The notes: generated from the letters alone by a model not told the origin. DNA of 63,436 bases from Alphaproteobacteria bacterium (GCA_017308135.1 JAFKFM010000013.1:1-63436); one strand, 5' to 3'. Counted from the stretch's first letter, positions 33,025 to 42,286 are shown. A program made the numbers and translations.

Positions 33025-33351
33025 ATGCTGAATCTCGCGGACTTTGAGAAAAGCGCCATGGAAGTGGCGGGCATTCTCCGCGCGCTCGCGAATGAGCGTC
33101 GGTTGATGATTCTTTGCCAGCTGGTCGAATACGGCGAAGCGACCGTGGGTTCCCTCGTCGATGCAGTCGGCATTAGCCAATCCGCGCTGTCTCAACATCT
33201 TGCGAAAATGCGCGACGAGGGAATCGTCACGTTTCGACGAGATTCCCACACGGTTTGGTACCGAATCGCGGACGGGCGGATTGAAGAGCTTTTTGCAACG
33301 CTTCATCGGCTGTTTTGTAAGCCGGTCAGAAAATCAGGAAAACGCAAATGA
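33025..33351 (+). CDS. bigR: BigR/SqrR-like ArsR-family regulator
   Basis: A 108-residue winged-helix repressor (LRALANERRLMILCQLVEYGEATVGSLVDAVGISQSALSQHLAKMRDEGIVTFRRDSHTVWYRI). It has a Cys after helix 2 (MILCQL) and another near the end (HRLFCKP), the pair that forms a di- or tetrasulfide in the persulfide sensors BigR and SqrR; it lacks the ArsR arsenic motif. ATG 33025 is preferred; GTG 33016 is possible. It heads the sulfide-detoxification operon and overlaps the rhodanese gene by ATGA. It should release DNA when persulfides accumulate. Confidence 0.87.
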   Translation: MLNLADFEKSAMEVAGILRALANERRLMILCQLVEYGEATVGSLVDAVGISQSALSQHLAKMRDEGIVTFRRDSHTVWYRIADGRIEELFATLHRLFCKPVRKSGKRK

Positions 33352-33869
33352 CCACACATCATGATCCACAGGAAGCATTGCGCTTGATCAATGAAGAGGG
33401 GGCCTTGCTCATCGACGTGCGCGAACCGGACGAACATGCGCGCGAGCGTATCCCAAATGCCAAGCCTGTTCCATTGTCCCGCCTTACCGCTCCGCTGGAT
33501 CGGCACGAGGCGCAGCTGCTGATCTTTCACTGCCGGTCAGGAAGCCGAACCGGTGCAGCGGCGGAAAAGCTCGCGGTCGCTGCCGGCGGCGACGCACACA
33601 TTCTACGTGGCGGACTGAACGCCTGGAAAGCGGCCGGGCTGCCGGTTCTCAAGGATACCCGCCGGCCGATCGAAATAATGCGGCAGGTGCAGATCGCGGC
33701 AGGCAGTCTCGTGGTTCTTGGCGTTGGTTTGGGCGCGCTGCTGCATCCGGGGTTCTACGCCCTATCGGGATTCGTCGGCGCCGGTCTGATCTTCGCAGGG
33801 AGCACCGGCACCTGCGTTATGGCCCGAATTCTCGCGTTTGCTCCGTGGAATCGAATGGCTCAGGCGTAA
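33348..33869 (+). CDS. Rhodanese with membrane tail (YgaP-like)
   Basis: A 173-residue protein. Residues 1-~105 form a rhodanese domain with active-site C62 in HCRSGSRTG. The rest is a DUF2892-type hairpin of two membrane helices (AAGSLVVLGVGLGALLHPGFYALSGFVGAGLIFAGSTGTC). It transfers sulfane sulfur to cyanide or thiols at the membrane. It is coupled to the regulator gene and followed 20 bp later by the sulfur exporter. Confidence 0.9.
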   Translation: MTTHHDPQEALRLINEEGALLIDVREPDEHARERIPNAKPVPLSRLTAPLDRHEAQLLIFHCRSGSRTGAAAEKLAVAAGGDAHILRGGLNAWKAAGLPVLKDTRRPIEIMRQVQIAAGSLVVLGVGLGALLHPGFYALSGFVGAGLIFAGSTGTCVMARILAFAPWNRMAQA

Positions 33870-33888
33870 CAGGGAGCGTTGCTGAGCC

Positions 33889-34689
33889 ATGATGGACTTT
33901 CCCGTCGGCATTTCGACAACGATTTCGGGCGGAATTGTTGGTCTGGTGCTCGGCCTTGTCGGAGGCGGCGGTTCTATCCTCGCAGTTCCTCTTCTGGTTT
34001 ACGCTGTCGGGGTCACGTCGCCACATGTCGCTATCGGCACAAGTGCTATTGCGGTCTCACTGAGCGCACTCGGCAACGTGGTGAGCCATGCCCGCGCCGG
34101 AAATGTGAAGTGGCGCTGTGCGGCCGTCTTTGCGTCAGCCGGCGTGTTCGGGGCGGTTGCGGGCTCTACGGTGGCCAAAGCGCTCGATGGGCAGAAACTC
34201 CTGGTCCTGTTCGGCGCGCTGATGATCATCGTGGGAATCACCATGCTGCGCAGCCGCAGTACGGCGGGGAATCGGGAGGTGCGATTGTCGATGACAACGG
34301 CACGCGAGCTTTTACCGCTGCTGCTGGGCATCGGTTTTGCGGTCGGACTGTTGTCGGGTTTCTTCGGAATTGGAGGCGGTTTCCTGATCGTGCCCGGCCT
34401 CATGCTTGCGACCGGGATGCCCCTGACGATGGCGATCGGCACCTCTCTCGTTGCCGTCGCAGCATTCGGGGCAGCAACTGCAGCGAGCTATGCAATCTCC
34501 GGAATGATCGACTGGCCGATTGCCAGCCTGTTCGTTCTCGGCGGCCTGGTTGGCGGCGTCGCCGGTGTGGCGTTCGGAAAAGCGCTCGCAGCAAGGAAGC
34601 GGTCACTCAATCTGACGTTCGCTGGCCTGGTTATTCTGGTCGGCCTCTACGTCGTCGCGCGCGGAACGGTGACGCTGTTCGCGGCTTGA
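33889..34689 (+). CDS. TauE/SafE-family sulfur-compound exporter
   Basis: A 266-residue protein with eight membrane helices in two halves, each with a G-rich motif: GLVLGLVGGGGSILAVPLLVY and GFFGIGGGFLIVPGLML. This is the TauE/SafE signature, and the protein is typical of the bigR operon, where it is thought to export sulfite or related oxidised sulfur. It is placed between a rhodanese and the persulfide dioxygenase. Confidence 0.9.
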   Translation: MMDFPVGISTTISGGIVGLVLGLVGGGGSILAVPLLVYAVGVTSPHVAIGTSAIAVSLSALGNVVSHARAGNVKWRCAAVFASAGVFGAVAGSTVAKALDGQKLLVLFGALMIIVGITMLRSRSTAGNREVRLSMTTARELLPLLLGIGFAVGLLSGFFGIGGGFLIVPGLMLATGMPLTMAIGTSLVAVAAFGAATAASYAISGMIDWPIASLFVLGGLVGGVAGVAFGKALAARKRSLNLTFAGLVILVGLYVVARGTVTLFAA

Positions 34690-34720
34690 ACATCTCTTAT
34701 CTCCAGGAAAGGACGGTTGC

Positions 34721-35641
34721 ATGGTGAAGTCAGCGTTGCAGGGGCGTCCAATCGTCAAGGGGTTCTTCGACAAACGCACCTTCAGTGTGCAGTATGTTGT
34801 CGCGGATCCCGAGACCCGGCACTGCGCCATCATCGACCCTGTTCTCGATTTTGATGAAAAGTCCGGTTCAACAGCTACGTGGTCGACCGATGAGCTACTC
34901 GATCATGTGCGGAACGAGGGCTACACGCTCGAATGGATTCTCGACACGCATCCGCATGCCGACCATTTCTCGGCAGCGGCCTATCTCAGGGGCAAAACGG
35001 GCGTCCAGACCGCGATCGGCGAAAAGGTCGTCGAAGTGCAGAAGCTCTGGAAAGAAATCTACAATTACTCCGACACCTTCCCGACCGACGGCTCGCAATG
35101 GGACAAGCTGTTCGTCGACGGCGAGCGGTTCAAAATCGGCAGTTGTGATGTCGAGGTGATGTTTACGCCGGGGCATACGCTTGCCTCGATCGCCTACGGT
35201 GTCGGAGATGCAATCTTCGTTCATGACACCCTGTTCCAACCAGACTTCGGAACGGCACGCGCCGATTTTCCGGGTGGGGATGCGCACGCACTTTGGAGAA
35301 GTATCCATAGGATTCTTGCGTTGCCAGAGGACACCAAGGTTTTCACCGGACACGACTACATGCCAGGCGGGCGCCAGCCCGCCTGGGAAAGTACGGTGGG
35401 ACAGCAGAAATCCGAAAACATTCATCTTAGAGAGGCGAAGACCGAAGCTGAGTTCGTGGCGCTTCGGCAGACTCGTGACAAGAAACTGCCTATGCCGAAA
35501 CTGATATTGCAATCCCTGCAAGTGAACATTCGAGGCGGTCGGCTGCCCGATCCAGAGTCGAACGGCCGGCGTTATCTCAAAATCCCCCTTGGGGCGCTCG
35601 AAAGCGCGCCCTGGAATGAAGGAGACCTCCATGAACATTAA
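34721..35641 (+). CDS. blh: Persulfide dioxygenase (Blh, metallo-beta-lactamase fold)
   Basis: A 306-residue protein of the Blh/ETHE1-like group. Metal ligands: THPHADH (residues 76-82), FTPGHT, VHDTLFQPDFGTAR and FTGHDY. Such enzymes oxidise glutathione persulfide to sulfite using one Fe(II). The start ATG 34721 has AAGGA ahead. Its end overlaps the next rhodanese gene by 11 bp. It is the key detoxification step of the operon. Confidence 0.9.
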   Translation: MVKSALQGRPIVKGFFDKRTFSVQYVVADPETRHCAIIDPVLDFDEKSGSTATWSTDELLDHVRNEGYTLEWILDTHPHADHFSAAAYLRGKTGVQTAIGEKVVEVQKLWKEIYNYSDTFPTDGSQWDKLFVDGERFKIGSCDVEVMFTPGHTLASIAYGVGDAIFVHDTLFQPDFGTARADFPGGDAHALWRSIHRILALPEDTKVFTGHDYMPGGRQPAWESTVGQQKSENIHLREAKTEAEFVALRQTRDKKLPMPKLILQSLQVNIRGGRLPDPESNGRRYLKIPLGALESAPWNEGDLHEH

Positions 35642-36020
35642 GAGCGCAAAAGAACTCGTCGCCGAGGCCACGGCGGAGGTCGAGACGCTTTCGGCGGACG
35701 CCGCCGTGAAACTGATGGACGACCCGAATGTGGTATTCGTCGATGTCCGGGAAACCAACGAGCGACGCAAGACTGGCGTTCTCAAGGGATCGGTGCATGC
35801 CTCACGCGGATTCCTAGAATTCCATGCCGACCCCAACAGCCCAACCCATGTCAAGCCGTTGAGCAGCGGCAAGCGGCTGGTGCTCTATTGTGCTTCCGGC
35901 AACCGATCAGCGCTGGCTGCGAAGACGCTCAAGAGCATCGGTATCGCCAACGTCTCGCATGTAGCCGGTGGATTCCCGGCGATGCAAAAGGCGGGCGGCG
36001 AAACCGAAAGCGCGGCGTGA
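35631..36020 (+). CDS. Rhodanese-like sulfurtransferase
   Basis: A 129-residue single rhodanese domain with active-site C87 in LYCASGNRSALAAKTL and the strand VVFVDVRETNE. ATG 35631 has AAGGAGAC close ahead; the longer frame to 35589 is rejected. It lacks a signal peptide. It would work with the persulfide dioxygenase by moving sulfur onto or off glutathione. Confidence 0.88.
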   Translation: MNIKSAKELVAEATAEVETLSADAAVKLMDDPNVVFVDVRETNERRKTGVLKGSVHASRGFLEFHADPNSPTHVKPLSSGKRLVLYCASGNRSALAAKTLKSIGIANVSHVAGGFPAMQKAGGETESAA

Positions 36021-36068
36021 GTCGGATCGTGACGTACTAGTGCAATCTAAACAGAAGGACCCAAGACA

Positions 36069-36188
36069 ATGATGGACGGTGCAGGCGGAGGAATGATGTT
36101 TGGCATGGGCCTCACATGGATTGTCGTCATCGTGGTGCTGGTGTTGGCAGGTGCAGCGCTCGCCAAGTACCTGTCCTCTGGCCGATAA
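36069..36188 (+). CDS. 39-residue single-helix membrane protein
   Basis: Frame from ATG 36069 to TAA 36188: a Met/Gly-rich start (MMDGAGGGMMFGMG) followed by one hydrophobic helix (LTWIVVIVVLVLAGAALAKYL) and a short polar end. AAGGA lies about ten bases ahead. It resembles the N-terminal membrane part of small SHOCT-type proteins found in metal and sulfur clusters. The function is unknown. Confidence 0.55.
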   Translation: MMDGAGGGMMFGMGLTWIVVIVVLVLAGAALAKYLSSGR

Positions 36189-36240
36189 ACGAGAGCGTTA
36201 ATTGGCGTGCGCCTGGGCCGTTCATCTCAAAGATTGAAGA

Positions 36241-36726
36241 GTGACATTTATTGCGCAATTACAGCGGTTCTCGAAAACAAACTCAAGCTTCTCGGACCTC
36301 ATTTTTCGCGGTTGCCTCAGCCTCATTTTCATCGTTGGCGGGCTCGGACATTTCGTGGAGCATCGTCAGATGCTTGAGCGGATAGCTGAATCGCCGTGGG
36401 CAAATACAATCAACACGATCGGCAATCCATCTGTTTTGCTCTGGGTTTCCGGAGCTATTTTCGTTCCGGCCGGGGTCGCGCTTGCTATCGGTTTTATGAC
36501 CCGGCTGTCGTCCGTCGCGCTTTTCATGACTCTGGTGCCGATTACGATTACGCTGCACGTGGCTCCCGGCCACGCCGGGCCGTTGTTCACGAATATAGCT
36601 ATCCTTGGCGCGTTGATTCATTTCGCCTTTAACGGATCGGGTGCGATTGCAATCGACCGCGCGTTAGCTTTAGCCGTTGAACCTACTGTGGACGGGAGTG
36701 CTACGAATCGTGCGAAGGCGAGCTAG
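36241..36726 (+). CDS. DoxX-family membrane protein
   Basis: A 161-residue protein with four membrane helices, of the DoxX/DoxD type (LIFRGCLSLIFIVGGLGHFVEH, PAGVALAIGFMTRLSSVALFMTLVPITITLH). Family members include subunits of thiosulfate:quinone oxidoreductase. In this sulfur operon a role in electron transfer to quinone is possible. The start is GTG 36241. Confidence 0.78.
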   Translation: MTFIAQLQRFSKTNSSFSDLIFRGCLSLIFIVGGLGHFVEHRQMLERIAESPWANTINTIGNPSVLLWVSGAIFVPAGVALAIGFMTRLSSVALFMTLVPITITLHVAPGHAGPLFTNIAILGALIHFAFNGSGAIAIDRALALAVEPTVDGSATNRAKAS

Positions 36727-36914
36727 GAAATAGCTCTCGGTCGCGGCTGGAGTCACCGCGACGGCCGGTGCTGCTGCCGCCGACTGAACGCGGCTAGTGG
36801 TAGGCGTGCTGTCGTTCGACCCGAGCCATTCGCGATGTCAGTGAACCTTAGCTGTCGAACGGCGTTAACAGCGAAGCTAACCCCGCATATTTTACCGCGC
36901 CTGGAGAAACGCTC

Positions 36915-37325
36915 ATGAGCTACCATTTTTCTAAGACTGTCGATTTGCCGATGGAAGCCGCCGTTTCTGCGACTACCGAAGCCTTGAAGAAACATGGTTT
37001 TGGTGTGCTCACCGAGATTGATGTGCAGCAAACATTAAAGAAGAAGCTGGATGTGGACTTTCATCCTTACCGTATCCTAGGCGCTTGCAACCCAAAAATG
37101 GCGTACCAAGCGCTCCAGGCTGAGGATAAAATAGGCACCATGCTTCCTTGCAATGTTGTCCTGCAAGAGCGTGATTCGGGTCGTACTGAAATTTCAGCTG
37201 TGGATCCGGTAGCGTCTATGCAAGCAATCGAGAACCCCAAGCTCGCTGGAATTGCAGCAAGCGTCCGCGCTGCGCTGCAGGAAGTAATTGCAGACATTGG
37301 AGCCAAGCAAGCTCCGCCAGCGTAG
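36915..37325 (+). CDS. DUF302-family protein
   Basis: A 136-residue soluble protein with the DUF302 fold: MSYHFSKTVDLPMEAAVSATTEALKKHGFGVLTEIDVQQTLKKKL, and LGACNPKMAYQALQAEDKIGTMLPCNVVLQE with the conserved Cys in the GACNP and LPCN motifs. DUF302 proteins occur beside sulfur-oxidation genes and may bind small thiols or metals. The ~190 bp before it hold no gene. Confidence 0.85.
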   Translation: MSYHFSKTVDLPMEAAVSATTEALKKHGFGVLTEIDVQQTLKKKLDVDFHPYRILGACNPKMAYQALQAEDKIGTMLPCNVVLQERDSGRTEISAVDPVASMQAIENPKLAGIAASVRAALQEVIADIGAKQAPPA

Positions 37326-37335
37326 CGGAGGTCGA

Positions 37336-38784
37336 ATGACACAATCCTGCAATCTGACAGTTATTCAGATCAACGACACACATGGCTACCTGGAACCCCA
37401 TCCAGAGCTTGTCTGGAGCGGAAGCAAAGCGTCTTACCCCACGCTCGGAGGATACGCGCGAATCGCTTCGCTGTTAAATTCCGCGCGTCGTGAAAATCCT
37501 GGCAATGTCTTGGTTCTCGACAATGGTGATACGTTTCATGGGACATACCCCGCCGCCGTAAGTCGCGGTGAAGCTTTGATCCCGCTCGTCAACGCGCTGA
37601 AACTCGACGCTATGACGGCGCATTGGGAGTTTGCCTGGGGCCCCGCGCACTTCCGCAAGGTGGTCGATCGGCTTGACCACCCGATGCTCGCCATCAACTG
37701 CTACGACAAGGCGACCGGTGATCGAGCTTTTCCCGCATCCGTGGCTCTCGAGTGCGCCGGACTGCGCGTCGGCGTGATCGGAATCGCAGCCACAATCCTT
37801 GACAAAAGCATGCCGCCACATTTCAGCGAGGGCCTCCGCTTCACCTTGGGTCTAGATGAGCTACCTGCAGAGATCAATCGGCTAAAGTGCGCCGAGAGAG
37901 TCGACCTGATTGTCGTATTGTCGCATTTGGGTTTTCCTCAAGATGTCAAACTCGCGGCCTCCGTTAAGGGCATCGACATCCTCGTCAGCGGTCACACGCA
38001 CAACCGGCTCGAACGCCCCGCCCGGATCGGGAACACACTCATCATTCAGTCCGGTTGCCATGGATCCTTTGTTGGACGGCTGGACCTGAACGTAACCGAC
38101 GGAAGGATTTCTGATGTACAGCATCAGCTTATTTCCGTCAGCGATGCTATAGAGCCGGACCCGGTGATGCAGCGCCTTGTTGACGAAGTAATGAGTCCCC
38201 ATCGCGCCATGTTGGCAGAGATTGTCGGCAATACACCTATCGGATTGCACCGCGACACGATCCTTTCCGCGTCGATGGACGATGTGCTCCTTGCGGCCGC
38301 TGCGAAAGCCGGGGGAACGGATATCGCATTTTCAAATGGTTGGCGATATGGTGCACCGGTCCCACCAGGCCCGGTTACCATGAACGATCTCTGGAATATC
38401 ATTCCGAGCAATCCGCCGATCTCGACCGTAGACCTTACCGGCGTGGAAATCCAAGAGATGATGGAGGAGAGCCTAGAGCGGACATTTTCAGCCGATCCTT
38501 TCGGGCAGATGGGCGGCTACCTCAAGCGCTTCAGGGGATTGACCATCTACGGCAAGCTTGAAAATCCTCCGGGCCATCGAATCGAGCACATCTTTACGGT
38601 AGACGCGGCCCTAGCGGCGGACCACAGCTACAAAGCAGCCTTCGTGACCGCCCAAGGTGTGCCTCAGAAATTTGGTCGGAATCGGCAAGACTTGCCGGTC
38701 AAGGCGATCAATGCACTACAAGACTATTTTCGGAGGCAATCAACTCATCCGAACGAGGGTCTGGGGCGGTTTATTCCTGTGTGA
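37336..38784 (+). CDS. SoxB-like / 5'-nucleotidase-family metallohydrolase
   Basis: A 482-residue protein. The N-terminal calcineurin-like domain has IQINDTHGYLEPH, VLDNGDTFHG, LSHLGFPQD and VSGHTHNRLE; the C-terminal 5'-nucleotidase domain has SNGWRYG. SoxB shares this fold and uses a dimanganese site to release sulfate from SoxY-bound thiosulfate. Unlike SoxB it has no Tat signal and no sox partners nearby, so it may instead be a nucleotidase. It lies ten bases after the DUF302 gene. Confidence 0.75.
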   Translation: MTQSCNLTVIQINDTHGYLEPHPELVWSGSKASYPTLGGYARIASLLNSARRENPGNVLVLDNGDTFHGTYPAAVSRGEALIPLVNALKLDAMTAHWEFAWGPAHFRKVVDRLDHPMLAINCYDKATGDRAFPASVALECAGLRVGVIGIAATILDKSMPPHFSEGLRFTLGLDELPAEINRLKCAERVDLIVVLSHLGFPQDVKLAASVKGIDILVSGHTHNRLERPARIGNTLIIQSGCHGSFVGRLDLNVTDGRISDVQHQLISVSDAIEPDPVMQRLVDEVMSPHRAMLAEIVGNTPIGLHRDTILSASMDDVLLAAAAKAGGTDIAFSNGWRYGAPVPPGPVTMNDLWNIIPSNPPISTVDLTGVEIQEMMEESLERTFSADPFGQMGGYLKRFRGLTIYGKLENPPGHRIEHIFTVDAALAADHSYKAAFVTAQGVPQKFGRNRQDLPVKAINALQDYFRRQSTHPNEGLGRFIPV

Positions 38785-38814
38785 TGAAATCGCAGGACTT
38801 ACGGGACATACATT

Positions 38815-39594
38815 TTGGCATTCCAGTCGCTACCACCATCCGGGGATCAAAGGGCAGCGGAACGCGCGGAAGCTCCCGAGAACTTGCCTGCTCGGTCGAC
38901 GACGTCTGTCAACCTTCTCGCGCTAGTCTCGGCTGGCTGTTTCATGATCTTGCTGGCAAGACTGTTCATCGCGACCGCGATTGCGGCGGACGGCAGCGGC
39001 ATAGCAGCGAATGGCAACGATAAGGGGGCGCCTGCCTGTTCCGCCTGCCATGGCAATCAAGGCGAGGGGCGGCTCGATGCCGCTTATCCGAGGCTTGCCG
39101 GACTTGATAGCGGATATCTTCTGCGCCAGCTCAACGATTTTGCCGACAGAAAACGCGAAAGTGAAACCATGCACCCCATCGCCAAGGCGCTTGGCGCGGA
39201 CGAGCGCGGAGCGGTGGCGTCCTTTTACGGCGTATTGTCGGCCCCCAAAGTGCAGGAGCCGAAAAAGCCGGATGACAAGACCCTCGCCATAGGTGCTGCT
39301 CTCGCGCTGCGAGGAGATTGGTCCAAGGGCTTGCCGGGCTGTGGGCAATGTCACGGCCGGGCCGGACAAGGTGCTGGTGATTCGTTTCCGAAGCTGGCCG
39401 CCCAATCCGCCGAATATATCGTAAAAGAGCTGAAAGCGTGGAAGGAAGGAAAGCGCGGCAACGATCCGTTGAATTTGATGACGGGGATCGCGAGCAAGCT
39501 CGATGAAGCGCAGATGGCCGCGGTCGGCGCATACTATGCCAGCCTGCCAGTAGTCGCTTCGGCATCTGCAGGGCAGAAAGGAACGAAGCCATGA
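38815..39594 (+). CDS. tsdB: Di-heme cytochrome c (TsdB-like)
   Basis: A ~260-residue protein with two heme sites, CSACH and CGQCH, in two cytochrome c4-like halves, each followed by YPRLAGLDSGYLLRQLNDF or FPKLAAQSAEYIVKELKAW. A hydrophobic segment (LLALVSAGCFMILLARLFIATAIAA) could be a signal anchor. The first candidate start is TTG 38815; a later start is possible. TsdB accepts electrons from TsdA. The stop overlaps the tsdA start by ATGA. Confidence 0.82.
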   Translation: MAFQSLPPSGDQRAAERAEAPENLPARSTTSVNLLALVSAGCFMILLARLFIATAIAADGSGIAANGNDKGAPACSACHGNQGEGRLDAAYPRLAGLDSGYLLRQLNDFADRKRESETMHPIAKALGADERGAVASFYGVLSAPKVQEPKKPDDKTLAIGAALALRGDWSKGLPGCGQCHGRAGQGAGDSFPKLAAQSAEYIVKELKAWKEGKRGNDPLNLMTGIASKLDEAQMAAVGAYYASLPVVASASAGQKGTKP

Positions 39595-40571
39595 GCGAAA
39601 GCCGACCCAACCCGCAAACCTGGGCAGCGGGCTTGCTCTTTCTCGGGCTGGCCGGATTTGTCGGCTATTCGCTTCCGCGGCCAGAAAACCCGAAGACCGC
39701 GGGGACATCAACGAAGGACACAAATGCGACTGACAAGGGCGCGCAGGCGAAGCAGGTCTTCACGCCTCCGCGCGACGACGAAATACCCGACGACGATTTC
39801 GGCAAAATGGTCAGGCTCGGCTCGGATATTTTCCATGATACTCAGAACAATGCCAAGGAATTCGTCGGTAACGCGCTTCAGTGCGCGAACTGCCATATCG
39901 ACAGAGGCCGGCTCGCGAACTCCGCGCCTCTCTGGGCCGCATACGTCGCCTATCCGGCGTACCGCGACAAGAACGGTCATGTGAACACATTTCAGCAGCG
40001 AGTACAGGGCTGCTTTCGTTATAGCATGAACGGGAAGGCGCCCCCCTTGGGCGACAACGTTCTCGTCGCCATCGAAACCTATGCCTATTTCCTGGCGAAG
40101 GGTGCGCCGACCGGCGTCGATTTGCCCGGTCGCGGTTATCCGAAACTACCGAAGCCTGCCAAGCTCGACTATGGTCACGGGGAGCAGGTCTATGTGCAAA
40201 AATGCGCTGTCTGCCATGGAGTTACGGGGCAGGGACAAAACTCGTCCGACGGCACGGTGGTGTTTCCGCCCCTATGGGGAGCGCGCTCGTACAACTGGGG
40301 AGCCGGCATGAGCTCCATTACGAATGCCGCCGGCTTTATCAAAGCGAACATGCCGCTGAGCCAGGGCAACACGCTCAGCGATCAGGAAGCCTGGGACGTG
40401 GCGACCTTTATCGATAGCCAGGAGCGTCCTCAGGATCCGCGATTCTCGGGCTCGGTTGCCGAAACCCGCAAGAAGTATCACGACTCACCCATGTCGATGT
40501 ATGGCCAATCGGTGAATGGCGTCGTGCTTGGCCAGAGCTCCTCACTCGGGGCACCTGCAAAGAATGAGTGA
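39591..40571 (+). CDS. tsdA: Thiosulfate dehydrogenase TsdA (tetrathionate-forming)
   Basis: A 326-residue di-heme cytochrome. Heme 1 site CANCH (98-102) is followed by the TsdA signature TFQQRVQGCFRYSMNGKAPPLGD, whose C141 is the unusual His/Cys ligand of the catalytic heme; heme 2 site CAVCH is near 206-210. An N-terminal anchor (WAAGLLFLGLAGFVGYSL) places it in the periplasm. It couples two thiosulfates to tetrathionate. With the upstream genes it completes a path sulfide, persulfide, sulfite/thiosulfate, tetrathionate. Confidence 0.88.
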   Translation: MSESRPNPQTWAAGLLFLGLAGFVGYSLPRPENPKTAGTSTKDTNATDKGAQAKQVFTPPRDDEIPDDDFGKMVRLGSDIFHDTQNNAKEFVGNALQCANCHIDRGRLANSAPLWAAYVAYPAYRDKNGHVNTFQQRVQGCFRYSMNGKAPPLGDNVLVAIETYAYFLAKGAPTGVDLPGRGYPKLPKPAKLDYGHGEQVYVQKCAVCHGVTGQGQNSSDGTVVFPPLWGARSYNWGAGMSSITNAAGFIKANMPLSQGNTLSDQEAWDVATFIDSQERPQDPRFSGSVAETRKKYHDSPMSMYGQSVNGVVLGQSSSLGAPAKNE

Positions 40572-40758
40572 GTCAACGCACCGCTTGAGCTTGACGACCT
40601 CTCGAAACGCCCGGTGGCCGCACGGCTCCACGCAGGCGTGGATGGCGACCCGCGGTGCCAAGCGCCGTGACGTTCCCATGAATATAACAGGAGTTTTGAC
40701 GCACCGTTGAGACAACGGCGGCGCGACGGTCGTCCTTCTTTGCGGCCAGCGTGGGCGT

Positions 40759-41700
40759 CTAGTGTCGGATTTTGGTCAGTTCGAACGATCGCGAGTTTTT
40801 CACCAGCAGGATTGAACGCCGTGCCGACATCTCGCGCAGCTCGAGCGGGCTGCGCAGCGGCCGCGGCGTGTAGTGGGGAGACCAGACGCGCGGCGCGAAT
40901 ATCCCCTGCCCGGGCCGCTGGATTGGTGTCTGGTAGACCTGCGTTGTCTCGCCCAGCACCTCCGACACGAACTCCGACGTCACGAGGTCGTTGATCTGGA
41001 TGAACAGCTTGATCTGGGAACCGGACACCGTCGTGATGCGCGTGTTCGTAGAGCTCATCGAGCTGCGCAATGTCCTGCATGATGATGGCCATGCGGAAGC
41101 CATAGCCGGCGCTGATCGTGATCTTCGAGATCAGCGAGTCCATCCTTCCGACATGATAGAACTCGTCGAGCATCAGCAGCACTTGGTGTGGCTCGTCCTC
41201 GCGGGGGATCTTCACCATCATCAGATCATGGACCTGCTGAAACAGGATGCGGATCAGCGGTCGGAAGATCGATAACTGTGCGATGGTGCAACCGATGAAG
41301 ATCGTCATCGGCCGGCGGCGTAGCTCGCGAATGTCGAAGTCTGAGGTCTCCGTTGCCGCTGAAATCAGCCCGTTGTTCCAGAGCGACATCGCCATGTTGA
41401 CATTGAAGACGGCGCTGTTGCGCGTCTCCGGCTCGAGCGCGATATATTGATTGAAACTGTCGACGACCCATGTCGGCAAATGTTGTCGCTCTCCTTGGTC
41501 GCTCTTGAAGGCAATGAGCGGCAGGTAGTTCTTCTGGACCGGGTTGATCTCCCGCGTATCCTCGATGGTGATGATGCGCTCGTCGACCGGCACTTCCTTG
41601 AGGATCGCATTCACGAACGTGGTCTTGCCCGAGCTCGTCCCGCTCGACAGCAGGATCGAATAGCGGTTGATCACGGCGAGGCGGATGAATTGCCATCTTG
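40759..41700 (-). pseudogene. VirB11-VirD4 in-frame fusion remnant
   Basis: The minus strand begins with a VirB11 ATPase piece (FIRLAVINRYSILLSSGTSSGKTTF, Walker A; ITIEDTREI), then at about 41480 passes in frame into a VirD4/TraG coupling protein (TWVVDSFNQYIALE, LLMLDEFYHVGRMDSLI, Walker B). Near 41060 a frameshift moves the C-terminus to another frame (LFIQINDLVTSEFVSEVLGETTQVYQ...SFELTKIRH, stop 40759). The C-terminal half of VirB11 and the N-terminal half of VirD4 are missing. It is the scar of a lost type IV secretion system and is not functional. Confidence 0.85.
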
Positions 41701-42053
41701 CGCCGGAGCAATCGGATTCTGAAATCCGGCCCGGCCTCTACCTGAAGCCCCCGAATCTCACGGAGCAGCGCATCGATCCAAAGACGGCGTTCTGGGTCAC
41801 GAAGCATGTCTTGAAGATGAGTGGCATGCCGGCCTGGGGGCTCGGGCACGATGATGCGGCCATCTGGAGTATCGTCGCTTTCGTCACCAAGCTGCCCGGC
41901 CTGTCCGCAGAGCACTACAAGGACATGGTGGCGAGGGCACCGCCGGACGAAGAGATGGAGTCGATGAACAAGGGCGGCGATAAGAAACCGGATAAAGGCG
42001 GGAAGGCCGGGGCCGGGATGCAGACTGCGCAGAGGGGCGAACACAAGCACTGA
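41700..42053 (+). pseudogene. 5'-truncated cytochrome c
   Basis: The frame encodes the C-terminal part of a c-type cytochrome: SEIRPGLYLKPPNLTEQRIDP, KTAFWVTKHVLKMSGMPAWG with the axial Met, and HDDAAIWSIVAFVTKLPGLS, then a Lys/Gly-rich tail. The CxxCH part is absent: it is cut at about 41700 where VirB11 sequence begins on the other strand. It is a recombination joint. Confidence 0.75.
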
Positions 42054-42097
42054 GCCGAAGGCGAGCGTTGGTCGGCCGGAGGAAGCGGAGGATGTGG

Positions 42098-42286
42098 ATG
42101 GAAGACGACAATAGATCGGCGCCGCGCCACCGGATCCCGAAGGCCGCGACGATTTCCTTCGGGGGAGGGGCGATTAGCTGCACGGTGCGCAACCACTCGG
42201 CAACCGGCGCGTCGCTTGGGTGGCGTCGCCGTCCGGAATTCCCGACACTCGGCGTTCGGTTCAGCAACCGGAATGGCGAGGCCTGA
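42098..42286 (+). pseudogene. PilZ gene with internal deletion
   Basis: It begins like the M1 and M2 PilZ proteins (MEDDNRSAPRHRIPKAATISFGGGAISCTVRNHSATGASL), then jumps after a shifted stretch to the end LGVRFSNRNGEA. The central strands, including the CHVVWRKERRI part, are missing. It shows that a third copy of the module once lay here. Confidence 0.7.
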
